Below, piece by piece: positions 20,201 to 26,528 of a stretch of DNA of 64,000 nucleotides. Within the stretch, counting starts at the first letter, position 1; each line of letters begins with the position of its first letter. Source of the stretch: Endotrypanum monterogeii (taxonomy: Eukaryota > Euglenozoa > Kinetoplastea > Trypanosomatida > Trypanosomatidae); the NCBI GenBank assembly GCA_000333855.2, contig CM007346.1, positions 900,365-964,364 of the forward strand, read 5' to 3'. The position numbers were made by a program, and so were the translations under genes. Under the pieces are notes generated by a model. The model had not been told where the DNA came from. It searched no databases and saw nothing but the letters and a program-made list of their open reading frames with translations.

Positions 20201-20526
20201 ATTTTGCTGACATTCCAACGGCTGTGTCACGATTCCCGGCACCCCCCAAGTCTGGGGGTTCTCGTCGGCGTAACGGAGGGCGATCTCGCAAATCCGGTTC
20301 GAAGCGGAAAGGTGGTAGCGCGGGCCGCTCGAAAAAGGGTGGCCGCTCCAGGAAGTCGCGAAGCGGCTCTAAAAAGGATGGATCCTCCAACCGTAGCCGC
20401 TCCTCCTCTGCTCCCTCCCCCGAGCGATCCAACAGCGTGGCAGGGAAACGTGGTGCGACTGCGTCCGCCGGGGAAAAGTCGATACCATCCGGCGCCTTTC
20501 TCCCTCCCCTATCGAAAACCGCTTAG
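5242..20526 (+). CDS. Giant fibronectin type III repeat protein (5,094 aa) with WGxWS motifs
   Basis: One uninterrupted 15.3 kb frame. About 33 divergent FN3-like units run from roughly residue 73 to 4980. A typical unit opens with a hydrophobic strand and an I-G-E-D-F-like turn, then a core Trp followed by Arg (for example V-x-L-x-W-x-R), and ends with Y-x-x-x-V-R-A, an 8-12 residue gap and W-G-x-W-S. The first clear W-S-A-W-S is at residue 300. Many units carry long, variable, Ser/Gly/acid-rich insertions after the core Trp. The C-terminal tail, about 5003-5072, is rich in Arg, Lys, Ser and Gly. I see no signal peptide, membrane segment or catalytic domain, so a cytoplasmic or cytoskeletal scaffold is plausible but inferred. 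The frame extends upstream to a TTG at 5200, which is not a usual start in these organisms; the ATG at 5242 follows a pyrimidine-rich stretch and is preferred. Confidence 0.85.
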   Translation: MQSNNSTAVNAAAASHEALMAVPSSVAETAAPGADDVQMAHGASPHASVTAPAAPVRSNGVCTSSPPQLNCQAAVVRIGEVFGEFACSVFRVDGRSEVCSTDKMPPHVSHATAVPQALAKDTGVPSSLLEAAAHRAIAADQQHISNCEGAAVATAPGAINRDALNKINTSAGAASVVARASDHGVPVNCEAEGLPRWELLIYAMKQEGHLGARAMALSEVRSQRLVENVSGVSHRPGEGSAADDTEGEDSAYDDCPLPDGALLFFQKTMPTAKLSKVVKLEAGRHYTARVRCYIRSHRCWSAWSEPIHTATMFHVETRILEIGSDYVHCIWDRVGQRNEEGLTPETDAETTAWARSIPDFELRYLRESDMAVHYQEKFGIGARSVTVHDLQPSTRYIVFMRYRTVIHTMREWVEVARLVTASPLEVRLLSRGEDTFTFAWESQTEKILNKAPTDEKTGTLVSEGQILGEAETAQPIATNVGYLQSQITVHRYELSVESAGLRFDPITVPASVCQYTMSDLFPRTVYSVSVRALSMGGRWTGRSEPLKVSTASRPVVSVAAIGESFASFAWSRNLDEELHESQVQYRVLSTFSAYKQSETIDLASPSSPQDPPTRLLHVEHLQSGHDYTVTLRIAIEGTWGIWTEPLRFTTAPSLAVTYLERGENFLTLNWPSIERPLTPKHGDTAIADQPPLYNIVVVRVDSAGEQAAVLNERVTRDATQRGFRVNNLEPDTTYDVQCRIWERNPLSGYEGWGQLSTPVRMRTLRSVAMHVWDVGEDFIHIMWRRGLSEADKASPDTTKADGHAAAGAPVEWDDLKYEVVVGCVGAGEEELLHRHVLETSYTVTQLKPATTYTIAVRACDEQEQWGSWSSVKVRTLASVKTSIHEIGEDFVRLMWQRCVESVDVDLHGVTVADRFVSRYSVLVYGRELPGMPVVPHTQSGYEGGGGRSDIVRFDFVTSEHTSLRVRELLPDREYVAVVRAATASGCWGLWSRPVRFRTNPQFRIPTHQLRVGENYVRVTWSRDEAEVLERVAAAQGDYDDEVHLGDWTVTGQELRINGVTSQYAKQYDLDAEVRELKVGDLQPACAYTIQIRVRGRSGSWGLWSAPAPILTRGTISVTADEVAEDFITMRWERRKVENPRHFPTGRGVITSYRLRVYNVDGVHMETLLGDGDCPHRVTGLKPNTYYCLELKANYNDDEWGLWSVPLWCLTMQPIRIQTKLISEEFCCLRLTRPSQQRRLPEDDGNPQTMDRVLAHGRLRSTIMLCVTSSYSYKAPYNTAVIVSNEVKAEPPSDNLPPGAANQRLIYQTELVNSSEVIEHRVQNLKCNTVYSVSARTKLENSEWGMWSPSLLFATVPAIRVCFTSIGESFVGVEWARYAQVVPSQIENPEQVVLGVAAITASRVRVRESGGAHQHTYTVEGAANSWRIDNLKPATTYMICVQTFNDNYEWGMWSEEEKVRTVPGMVIHLQHVSEDALWVSWSRRTDLQVSVDANTALNVNIFASAYEVRFVGEGGFNYTQKTDSTSLFFRGLMPDAVYTVYVRALFAESEYWGLWSAQAFRTKPRIRVTFGNIGEHFVMLEWRRHVPKPTDTEARMLLENGSAGLLYNSGTSSKTQTLTPLGKLNDRKDITGALRPMSDNYDAATYQPFCIAETEDIVQLYRFKVQRVGESYSVIYNIAPTVSEFRLRDLLPSSEYRVWACAKGYEGVWGFWSDESRVRTLPQLRLDVLDIGEDYIRAQWRRGPWEGACMDENDGTEVRQVDGAVSGYEIRVLDTSGVIAATRTTTSKETTAILSGLHLSSLYKIQVRAKDTYDAWGLWTDPVPFFTLKPVTVAVHCIGETFADAQWSRMMHHGTFLHPQEKSGDVSDAGEMLVDPEGVLHPDERVKRWHLRISCNRIFAGMPQTDDYRDLYAEEGVFALRIDELHPHATYSITVRGLNYAGEWGHWSPAAVVTTCPLLKVGVEVAGETFLQLSWYRPEMRSHSDASETVVQHVNNDSFGLGASGGFRHQDQDQLQFDDGDSHALSSVDPYASASHHESGNDEEEYSGLSYYSNKPLKTYLCFPPDSNVHNFQVTIRPMPTELPFDETDEPLVDGARVYETTQRSLRLGNLLPGTRYAISVREQQVDIRGRLLVGEWGAPSEVIFIHTVPQLQVDLQEIGEDYCLLEWHRAPLAFATDNLEHDYSSMSVEGETATATMLAAAYTATVAYKAVKFELQTRRLSVEGGNSSKGHRNVDSVISVSSSVNAYHISDLVPSTVYEVRVRAKIENAQWGIWSLATRFITQSRLELRVDRVQEISVYLSWCRPRIIPTLSDGACQLQTEKRERCLTAPLVEGDDGLIDENAPQELEVSTNFPPPRRTAMGESLNPQVIQPDDAVFEYELILEGISVVEHRRLTFTHDIQSTVVDDLQQDQVYCLSIRSLSERQHWSRFSTKVSVLTLACVQVHVTQRTECSARLEWFRTPPDVGKFADLLERHQRDALHQCDDRERRELLEMKRRVQEYESKGELTSAAAGWVDPAAREEYNALLREETTRHYQAERVVVGDPDCTGYELCVTLLKGEVCLPFISAIETLRRRRLSLTSKEAGARDLMANSKRSGQSCLTATSSNRGFITGFDNGSFRDYKRIESVKTPTTPSPTFPESLPATAASSSGGSMTLLDVHLRSSVSHVLLQGLSPNAVFTARVRARGVPDCWQPWSRFVEIETLPLIHLDQSRFGEHYINLYWYRSDPATMASVAQEAEEFRRLQHEFHNLTERDLEERRSVLEPEAYESLVNRLRRLRLLRRLSAVRAKQDADGEMGLLVDPSCPVQGFQLRVIDELGTISEHYLPNSEYHKAGSLPTLSFTATGLHPNNLYVCCLCPHYGDDVWGCWTVPLKYMTHNIIQLDITYISEIFVDLQWWRMDNKPLSPLDEHDTLLSNRYTEEVQVYQLRITHEDAATCEQVEEFRTMRACNVLRIDALLPDTKYTIAVREWDPKGDWGLWSATCSCVTLASIETAVTEVKETSARLSWRRMTPRIDYENDMHVLEGNSEITGFYLRVEEIPLRTSSSETSPTAANTAGRVSVRSHPSLIGVSESCSKGPEALTGLGETGVSMDSFPTVAESSAEEAMQPVECDELEGMLAFGFQRGGPLPPEAPPQLYDGLVPDRSDRSGDMAVSMFHEGQHYLLVKRIPSSTEMEYYIADLNPHSVYQVQVMAETTGGQLGPWSAPHFFITTPRLRLSTDVIDEHYVSLKWARSPLAPLVAQITGYGGSTNNNALSHFSASASLGSPDVVRQSSGVSTPGAVVTVSTSKVLYYELEVRGALGSEFDFTCRIDSAPTSGSFRVTGLSMDSLYVARVRSFSDAGEASLWSPDLTFVTLKQLVVQPQEITENIIEMTWGRPEQFPEHYMASAGLERATSMESNVAMIGAPPISETSPTNYQSCICIGDRDAVKYHVCIYHATAHSAPRMLMEKNPNGNVTRLQVHSLTPNSVYLLYVRAFNSDGVWSEWSEGRCVYTMKPLVTSIATVGEDFVRLRWSREAPEELHYTPGAASTTTTASGGGHRRSAVGILTPTGGEDLEEKSSVEGALFLPDDADPTTRPSSAQQRNPDSPDASGLWQQERRFRLHDQPAEVGAVYCSTFTSIQSFSISVCLSDEAEGYTVEVPGHMSQHTLPTLQPDSIYLISVRAHYKSGERGIWSETVRSGTYNLLAMDVKEVGEDYVSASWQRKPNTFSMASLNIGKVEETVCYEVLVRDYTDVPLGEEKGEIAQLRDSEGRSIFIHSNQRHSITRELLSNHRYRLSVRRWYQPNEGFTKAEVPTPHGTSTSTAQSSMSNMIDGLKADDKDGTDTAVEEKHVTEEVVGASSMLPVSTTLQLYEQKAHITLDASLRESMEKARAAPGVWSDSEYFVTLRDMVTWVERVGEEFFQLRWGRDPSATAPPVRRPIPTKPVQNYQLRIDELVRDGSGVETSRGSNTLHMDELLSPTETSYFNQALRPNTLYKVEVRCCIENTWGRWSRPVYVITQPCLQVDLTRISEECATLTWHRPYKPLTLPDGEVAVIGDEEDADGSYQLEISGVGFNYQVSKHFKASRTTYTVKHLDADALYAVRVRSGDGCGQPCSMWSETTCFATLKPIVVTVSMPTEQFVDVQWCRPPQTVEEYTERLEQQAGSVGPLPSPVAANNAVSPLYQHSESEEGTRTTLGAFASAAPPPSSAVQLGNPGSLAFHLCVFNTDQTPSVAVVDKQFRKDLLHYRVSGLASDTPYVVIVRACCEATNDWGLWSEERTFRTLKLLAPMVSNVGEAYADLAWERSENDTYSTVGGSPGAAGGASGSPMLPTKYLLAIRSTQYGTLEREISAEECLAESSAMPPTPQGYLACTFRLSQLSPGTEYAVALQPCYGGSSDWGLWSQVATFTTLYPIQLNAKMSKDAVELNWGRSCPAPTVGFVKDVHSPNAIPRDLNGSDAARVSPIDALSLPEGDGNPVTGAMLAGSRTVSRYQLVLYREADLVGLQASGSSLEVSIDQQASSNHFINPFATSTGEGRAREHSFIADSKRRSTLKSRYLQETAASSGSRRQSGLSSQVDFLSNVVPTAIPDMDMAALVAGDGNTALPSSPNSIFRRQYDLTNAADAATLLNPQHQGENVEDGVAGLAGIWSSYSMHERIEGLTPDTTYVARIRAMDLYGHWGTPVEVRLVTPPVAPTHVALRRVNAQFCSLQWLNPVESPDNTAITVPRGCYHYVIEQCFVQSDAVASVGNPASSGGAGAIARKAGGAGATGGAAPALTGASWQVIDTVEDTNVCAVRISGLLSRMRCRVKCARRLPPPPTLLADGTPSPSIRLGPLGPYSDYSDAVAVSSGTPPEGVVDPHLTMLSQNAATLEWLPPPKPSEAAAGRYNRPIYRVYLANTTDQPYPVLLTTVHRPSYSLTHLTPSTSYTVQVVAENSDGVSFRNPILFFHTKSEDDHTVSRHDDGKDANGATAGNGEPLAEVVLFHGPRAKLTEEDLTNNGADFADIPTAVSRFPAPPKSGGSRRRNGGRSRKSGSKRKGGSAGRSKKGGRSRKSRSGSKKDGSSNRSRSSSAPSPERSNSVAGKRGATASAGEKSIPSGAFLPPLSKTA
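5467..20060 (+). repeat. Tandem FN3-like protein repeat array within the giant gene
   Basis: About 33 protein-level repeats. They are recognised by the recurring linker of W-G-x-W-S, a short strand, a x-T-L/x-T-x turn and the I-G-E-x-F-x-x-x-x-W-x-R opening of the next unit. Clear W-G-L-W-S copies include those near 8199, 8539, 8836, 9891, 14170, 18007 and 18389. Units at both ends are most degenerate: the second has lost most of the motif, and the last two have Y-S-D-Y-S and no motif. DNA identity between units appears low, so this is an old protein repeat and not a recent tandem duplication. The count is by eye. Confidence 0.75.
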
Positions 20527-21635
20527 GCCGTTCCTTTTTTTATTTTCGCAGAGGCGGGGTTGTCTGGCGCGTATCCGCCCGTGCGAGCTCCATCTTCTTG
20601 GCCTACTGTTTCGCAGCCCACGCGTGTTCACTATTTCATGTTTGAGCATGTGGTGTTTTCGCGAAAGCGGATGTGTTGCCCACATCTTCAACAGCTTCAT
20701 TTTTTTTTTTTGTGTGTGTGTGAGTGTGGGGGGGAGGTCATGCACAGACCGTCCCTGGGATGCATTTCTTTCCCCACACCAGGTATGAAATCGTGCATGG
20801 CACAGAGTGTCAACCTGTCGAGCCACGCTGCTAGTCTGCAGCAGGAGACATCTCCGCTTCCTAGGGGTGTTGTGTACCAGGCATCGTCGGCTGATGAGTT
20901 GGGTGAGACACATGTCGCAATGTGTTTGATCGAACAGGCGCTTTTGTCCTCTTTTGGATGCTGTGCTATTGTGCCTGGCACGATCCAGGATCCCAATAGT
21001 TTGCCTTCAATACACACATCGAGTACTTCTCCATCGCTTCCGCGCGCGCACAGGTCACCTTCTGGCAGAGGTGACTCGTCGGCGCGAGTCTTTGTGCTCG
21101 TGTTCTCGTGCGTGTGTATTGTCTGGGCGTTGTGGGTGTGAGAGAGACACCTCACGTCCTTTGCTACGGCGCAGCCCTCTCGGCAACTTACGACACGACA
21201 TTTGAGCATTTTGTGTTTGGGGAGGAGGGGGCTGTTGCCTCCTTGCCCCTCACCCCCCCCCCCTCTTGTATTTTATTTTCTTTGACAAAAGGAAGCTTTA
21301 TGACATGATGTAATATGTTTACTTTGAATCGAGCGATAAAGCAGGTGGCGCCCGCTGCCCTCCCCCCCTCCCTACAGACACACGGTACAAATAAGCTCCC
21401 AAAACACAGCTCCATGCATTGAATGTCAGGCAAGGTTTCGACATTTTCCCCTCATTGGGTATGAGGCTTGCGTCGATGTGTGCGTGTGTGTGTATTCCGT
21501 TTTGTTTCACCAACCATTTCCGTTGTACTTGGGCTCTGTTTGTATTTTTTTTTTTTTTTGTGTATGTGGCCCTGTCATTTGCACGCACGATGTGTAGACG
21601 TTCACACTATAGCACTTTCCCCCACTTATTCCGCA

Positions 21636-21670
<35 letters not shown>

Positions 21671-23315
21671 GCTTTTTTTGTACCTCGTAAGACTTCGATA
21701 GGGAGGGGATTTGATGGTGTACGTCTGTGCTTAATGTGTTGATCAGCGGTTACCACTTCACAGGCCTTTAGCTTTCCTTTCCTGTTCCTTTCTCTTGTCT
21801 ACTGTTGCTGATGGATTTGTGTTACACCCGATCTCGTGCAATCAATATAGCTGATGCTGGCTGAGGAGGGTGCCAGCTCCACCCCAAACTCCCTCCCCTT
21901 TATTTTTTGCGCTTCTTGCTTCTGTGGAAGCTGTTGGTTCGCGGTGAGCAGGCGTTTTGGGGAAGGGTTGTAATAATGTAGGGGAGAATGCAGTGAACTG
22001 TGAGTGTGCCATGTATCTATGCTTTTAGGGGACTTCACATTACATCCTCGGGTAACCCTGTATGTCTCTGAATGTATGTGCTCCCCGCCTCTCTCAGTAT
22101 ATATATATATATATATATATTGCCGCTTTATGTGACAAGGGATCGCGAGCCCTTCCCTCTTTTTCTTGAGGCTTTTCTCTTGATTTTTTTTGTGTCGTTT
22201 TTCATGTACAGTGAACGTTATTTTTATTATTATGGATCCTTTCTCTACACAAGTCGTGACTCCTGAACATTTCCATAGATGTTAACCACCGAGGGGGAGC
22301 CGCGTAGAGTGCACACACTGACTCACGTGTGAGAATTTGATCTCACGGTGGCATGTACAAGAGGCTGTCATATCTTCTGTGACTTAGCAGGTGTGCATGC
22401 AGAATGCGAAGCGGGGAAAACTCTTGTTTTGCTCTGCATAGTTCAGCTGTGCTACACAGACGATGCGCACTACTCCGCTGTCGCCGGGGCCGTGACCGGA
22501 CAATGTATATGTATATATTGAGGCTTACCTCTTTGTCATTATACTACGGTCGGTACTCAAGATAGGACGGACAGTGCAACGATAGGTGCGCGTTTCGTGA
22601 CCCTTCTGCAGAGTTGTTGCACACTCCACCTTCCATCCCAAACTCTCCTGCGCTGTGTCCCATGCGCGCATGGGAGTGACATCATTTTTCTTCCCATCCT
22701 ACTTAACGGTCTTCTCATATCTTTTTGTATCCACAGCCCCCCTTTTTTTCTCCTTTCGTAGCCGTCTTGATTCGCCCCATCATAGACACACACAAGACGA
22801 GCTCTTGCCTCTCCGTGACCCCTCTCTGTGCGTCGGTAAGTGGGTGCGTGTGTACGCGTGTGTGTGCGCGCACGTATTCTCGTATCTCTTCTAGCCGTCA
22901 TCTCCACATCTGCACTTCAAAGTCTTTTGTTTACACGTGCTCTGCCTCTTCCAAGGCAGATCGACAAAGGAATTCCGTGTCAACGATACACCGACACCCA
23001 CCTATCCCCTACACTTTTTCCCCTCACATCCATAGGGGCACAGGGATTTGAAGGCGTTCAGCGGCGAGTCTTTCGCTCGCTCCACACATATAGATAAAAC
23101 GAGAACATACACACACTGTAAAGCGTGCGAGATTGGGGGCAGAGTGTTGTTCGCCACGTTCACTTCATAGAGACTGAAGAGCGAATATCGGTAACGTAAT
23201 TCTAACTATAACGGATGGCTTCCATCCTCGAGCGTGTGAACGACGCCAATTGCTTTCCTGTGTTTGTTTTGACTATTCTGGCGAGAGGGCTTTCGTGCAT
23301 TTGAGAGTCCTCGGG
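20527..23315 (+). other. Long intergenic region, FN3 to MCM10 gene
   Basis: 2.8 kb with no convincing gene. Simple tracts include T and TG runs at 20701-20730, (CA)n/(TA)n at 21637-21670 and (TA)n at 22098-22120. The part from about 22270 to 22500 has higher complexity. A 29-codon frame at 23215-23304 lies just before the MCM10 start. Confidence 0.65.
23034..23035 (+). promoter_or_regulatory. Candidate spliced-leader acceptor AG for the MCM10 gene
   Basis: This is the first AG after a pyrimidine-rich stretch at about 23001-23032. Use of it would give a 280-base 5' leader that includes the small upstream frame at 23215-23304. A second pyrimidine-rich stretch around 23250-23275, followed by AG near 23283, would give a short leader without that frame. 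The choice cannot be settled from sequence. Confidence 0.3.
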
Positions 23316-26078
23316 ATGAGCGATGACCTCTTCGACATCTTCAACGACGATGTGTCGTCGTTTGCTCCGGCGGGAGAGACTTTGTCGGAGTCAGGGGGCA
23401 CCTCATCTCCGTCGGTGATCGTGCCTGATACCCGGACAGACGCGCCGGATTTGGCGGCTCCGGAAAAGCGCCTCGCTAGCACAAAGCATGTAGTCGCATC
23501 ACCCATTTGTGATATCACTTCTGGAGCATTGAAAGTACCAACTTCTCATCTCGCTGTGTGCGCTTCGTCACCGGTATATTCTGCATCACCTGCCATTGCC
23601 ACTGCACGGGCTACGTTTGTCTCCTCAGGAACTGCGCTACAGTCGCCTTCACTCCACAAGCCCTGCACACCACCAGGAGTGCCGCGCAGCTCCTGCCCAA
23701 CTTCCTCGTCTCTACCGTGGAGTACGAGTAGCGGTATGACGGTAATAAATGCTGCCCAGACTTCTATTGTTTCGCCTAGGGAGAACGATGCTCGGTCACT
23801 CATCGGCGACGAGGCGTGCAACGCGCCGAGAGTGGATGCGGCCTCGGGGAGAGCCATCGCACCTCCGCCGTCGGCGCTGTTCACCGAGGCGTTCAGCCGC
23901 ATCCGCGTTCGCCGTGCCACCGTTAGCTTTGAGCAGTTCAGCGTGCGGCTGGCCGAGTTTCCTTTCGCTTCATTCGACGTCTTTCGAAGTATGCTGAGTC
24001 GCAGCGATGAGGCATTGGGCCGCACATGCGTCGGTGTAGTAACGCGTAAGTCGGATCCAAAGCAGAACACGACGGCCTCCCGCTCTTCCCGCTATGCCGT
24101 GCTGACGCTGTGGAGTATGGACGGTATTTCACCAACTCCTGAGACGGAGCTCAGCGTTTTGCTTTGCGGTAGCGCATTCGAGCTGCTCTACAGTCGATTG
24201 GTAACAGGCTCTGTTGTTGCTCTTAGCAACATCGGGCGGTGTGCAAGGAAGGGTCCTGCGCCTGCAAAGGGCGCCAACGAAGTTCTTCTTCGTGTCGCGG
24301 ATAGCGAGGCTGTGCGCCAGTTGGGCTTTGCAGCTGACCTCGGCACATGTGCGTCTGTGTCGTACAAGTCGAGCGAGCGCTGCCACACCATAGTGAATAC
24401 CCAGCGGTCGTTGCACTGTGCCTATCATGTTGCAGACCTTCGCAGAGCCGTACGCAGCGGCAGCACGATAGGACAGGATCGAGACTTGAGGCACAGTACC
24501 CGAGGCGCTGGTGCCGGATCTTCGGACTCGCCAGCCGTTATGCGGGGCGGTGTGTTAACCACAAACCGCACTCTTTCTGGATCTCAGCAGCGTCTTTCTG
24601 TCCTCACTCCAGGTGGCATTGTACCCAGATGTGCGGGTCACCACCATACCGGTAGCGTCAGCGGCGGTCGACTGCAGAGTGGCCCAGTGGTGAACAGCAG
24701 GCGGGTCGCCTCCCAGCAGATGCTCCGGCAGACATCGTTTTTTGCCGTGCGTGGTGCCAGTGGGCTTCCTGTTGAAGATGCGGCGGCTCGCAGTGGCATT
24801 AACTCTGCCGGCTCTGGTGTCTACGGTGGTGTGCAGGCTGGTGCACCATTGGCACTGCAAAAGCAGGCGGGTCTGCGGCCGGCCGCGAGCTACCCCTCTC
24901 CGCAGGCGCTTGGCGTCACGTCGCGCGGTCGTGATGTCTTGGAGGCTGCTCGACAGCAGGCTGTCCATCTCGAAGAGGAGAGGCTGCTGCGCTTGACAAT
25001 GCGTGACACGCACACTGTTGGTGCACCAAGGGAGGATCTCTCCACTCAGGTGCGCGTCGATCACGGCGGCAGCATCAGCGGTGATGCTCGTGGCGGGGCA
25101 CTCCAAGTCGGAAACGGTTCTGCTGAAGGTGTTTCACGTCTCAAAAGCACTAGAATATCGTCGACATCCAGCGCCCAAAAGCGCGCGCGTGCGGAGGCGC
25201 CGCTGTCCTCTTTGCTGGCGTCCCCCTCAGCGCCTGCGAAATACACTGGTTCTTCTTCGGCGTCGTTGCCTGTGCACATCGCTTCAACGTCTCTCAACGC
25301 GTCTGCGACACCGGAGGGCGGAGCGGACGGTGACCGGGTAGAGGCACTCCGACGTCAGTTCCAGCCGCTTCATCGCGGCGTGTCAGCCCCCTTTGCTCCT
25401 CTTCAAACCCACGGCGCTGTGCACGCGGTCATCGCGTCACCGCGACAGAAGGATTACCGCCACAACGTTATCATGTCAGGATCCCCCGCAGTCGGTACCG
25501 GTGCCTCTGCATCACAGAGTGCATTGTTGCGAGCGGCGTCCAAAGCCGCGCGGGATCTCAAGAGGAAAACAACGGAGAGCACCGGTTTTAAGACACCCAC
25601 GAGTGATTCGTCAGTGTTGTGCGATGCTGACCACTGCTCTGAAGTCGCACTCACACTCCTCGGCTCGGTAGCGGATAGTCTCCAGAGCACGCAGGATCAC
25701 CTGCGCAGCGAAGCCAACCGGCAGAGCCTCCTCACCTTCGTAGACAAGCAGATCACCAAAGAAAAGGCGTTGGAGGCGCTAGAGGCGATCACTGAGCAGC
25801 AGATCAAGGCACACTACTGCTATGCGTGCCGCTGCTGGTATGGTCAGCCACCGACTACCTGTGTAGAGCAGCACCATCGCCTAGAGCTGAAAGCGGCACT
25901 GAAGAAGTACATCAAGTGCGAACACTGCCACTACAAAACATTTGTCATCGGTGGCAAAGAGGCAGAGGGGTGGAAAGTGTACCCGTGTTGCCCGCGCTGT
26001 CGCCAGTCGTCCTTCTGGGTTCGCGGGGATGCTGCATTGCAGGTGTCTGGCGTGGTCGAGACATCGTTGTCGTCCTGA
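23316..26078 (+). CDS. MCM10: MCM10-like DNA replication factor
   Basis: Predicted homologue of MCM10, which binds DNA and the CMG helicase and supports origin firing and polymerase alpha loading in the nucleus. The strongest evidence is the zinc motif C345-x10-C356-x11-C368-x2-H371, the exact spacing of the MCM10 internal-domain finger, directly after an OB-fold-like region at about 195-340. A second cysteine cluster at about 835-900 (C-x2-C, a C-x2-C-H pair, then C-x2-C) matches the zinc-binding C-terminal domain of metazoan MCM10, which yeast MCM10 lacks. Long disordered Ser/Ala/Gly-rich stretches fill residues 1-190 and 390-830. The product is 920 aa from this ATG. The frame also opens from a TTG at 23250; the ATG is preferred. 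A short upstream frame at 23215-23304 ends 11 bases before the start. Confidence 0.8.
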   Translation: MSDDLFDIFNDDVSSFAPAGETLSESGGTSSPSVIVPDTRTDAPDLAAPEKRLASTKHVVASPICDITSGALKVPTSHLAVCASSPVYSASPAIATARATFVSSGTALQSPSLHKPCTPPGVPRSSCPTSSSLPWSTSSGMTVINAAQTSIVSPRENDARSLIGDEACNAPRVDAASGRAIAPPPSALFTEAFSRIRVRRATVSFEQFSVRLAEFPFASFDVFRSMLSRSDEALGRTCVGVVTRKSDPKQNTTASRSSRYAVLTLWSMDGISPTPETELSVLLCGSAFELLYSRLVTGSVVALSNIGRCARKGPAPAKGANEVLLRVADSEAVRQLGFAADLGTCASVSYKSSERCHTIVNTQRSLHCAYHVADLRRAVRSGSTIGQDRDLRHSTRGAGAGSSDSPAVMRGGVLTTNRTLSGSQQRLSVLTPGGIVPRCAGHHHTGSVSGGRLQSGPVVNSRRVASQQMLRQTSFFAVRGASGLPVEDAAARSGINSAGSGVYGGVQAGAPLALQKQAGLRPAASYPSPQALGVTSRGRDVLEAARQQAVHLEEERLLRLTMRDTHTVGAPREDLSTQVRVDHGGSISGDARGGALQVGNGSAEGVSRLKSTRISSTSSAQKRARAEAPLSSLLASPSAPAKYTGSSSASLPVHIASTSLNASATPEGGADGDRVEALRRQFQPLHRGVSAPFAPLQTHGAVHAVIASPRQKDYRHNVIMSGSPAVGTGASASQSALLRAASKAARDLKRKTTESTGFKTPTSDSSVLCDADHCSEVALTLLGSVADSLQSTQDHLRSEANRQSLLTFVDKQITKEKALEALEAITEQQIKAHYCYACRCWYGQPPTTCVEQHHRLELKAALKKYIKCEHCHYKTFVIGGKEAEGWKVYPCCPRCRQSSFWVRGDAALQVSGVVETSLSS

Positions 26079-26126
26079 GATGGAAAACAGAAGAAGTAGA
26101 GGAAGCTGGTTGCCGCTTGACGAGGA

Positions 26127-26154
26127 GGGGGCGAGGGGGGGCGGGGCGGGGCGG
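26127..26154 (+). other. G-quadruplex motif in the MCM10 3' UTR region
   Basis: G runs of 5, 7, 4 and 4 are separated by loops of 3, 1 and 1 bases, followed by a further GG. It starts 49 bases after the MCM10 stop, on the sense strand, so it would be in the transcript. Confidence 0.6.
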
Positions 26155-26526
26155 TCCCGAGCAATCCGTAAGGGTTTCCTCTCCCCTCTCCTCCCCACGT
26201 GTTCCCATCATGTGCGTGTCTTTATGGGAGGAGACGCTATATGTGCAGGGGTGCAACACGACACATTTATGCGGTCGTTGTTCCTGTGCGACCTACTACA
26301 TGTCTCCTCATCGTACCCTCCATGATATTCTGTGATTTTGTTCTCCCCCCCACTTCTCCCTCTGGTTTCCTCGTTCCTGTCCGTGGCTGTGCCCGTTTCT
26401 GGTCCTGCATCACCACGACTACGCGTTTGGAAGGTGCTCGTGTGTACACTCCCCTGTACTGCGTCGGCGCCCCTTTTTCTTGCCTTCTCTTCATTTTCGT
26501 GTATCGCGACACCACCGCTGCTCGAT

Positions 26527-26528
26527 AG
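26527..26528 (+). promoter_or_regulatory. Candidate spliced-leader acceptor AG for the PXMP4-like gene
   Basis: An early AG after the pyrimidine-rich run at 26466-26494. It gives a leader of about 158 bases with no ATG before the annotated start at 26686. Confidence 0.35.

Noticed and set aside
5242..20526. Annotation of the FN3 protein as a cytokine receptor homologue.
   Set aside because: There is no signal peptide, membrane segment or paired cysteine pattern; the WGxWS likeness is better explained by convergence within FN3 folds.
20560..21209. Frames of 170-193 codons on both strands after the FN3 gene.
   Set aside because: They run through T and TG homopolymer tracts and have no recognisable protein features.
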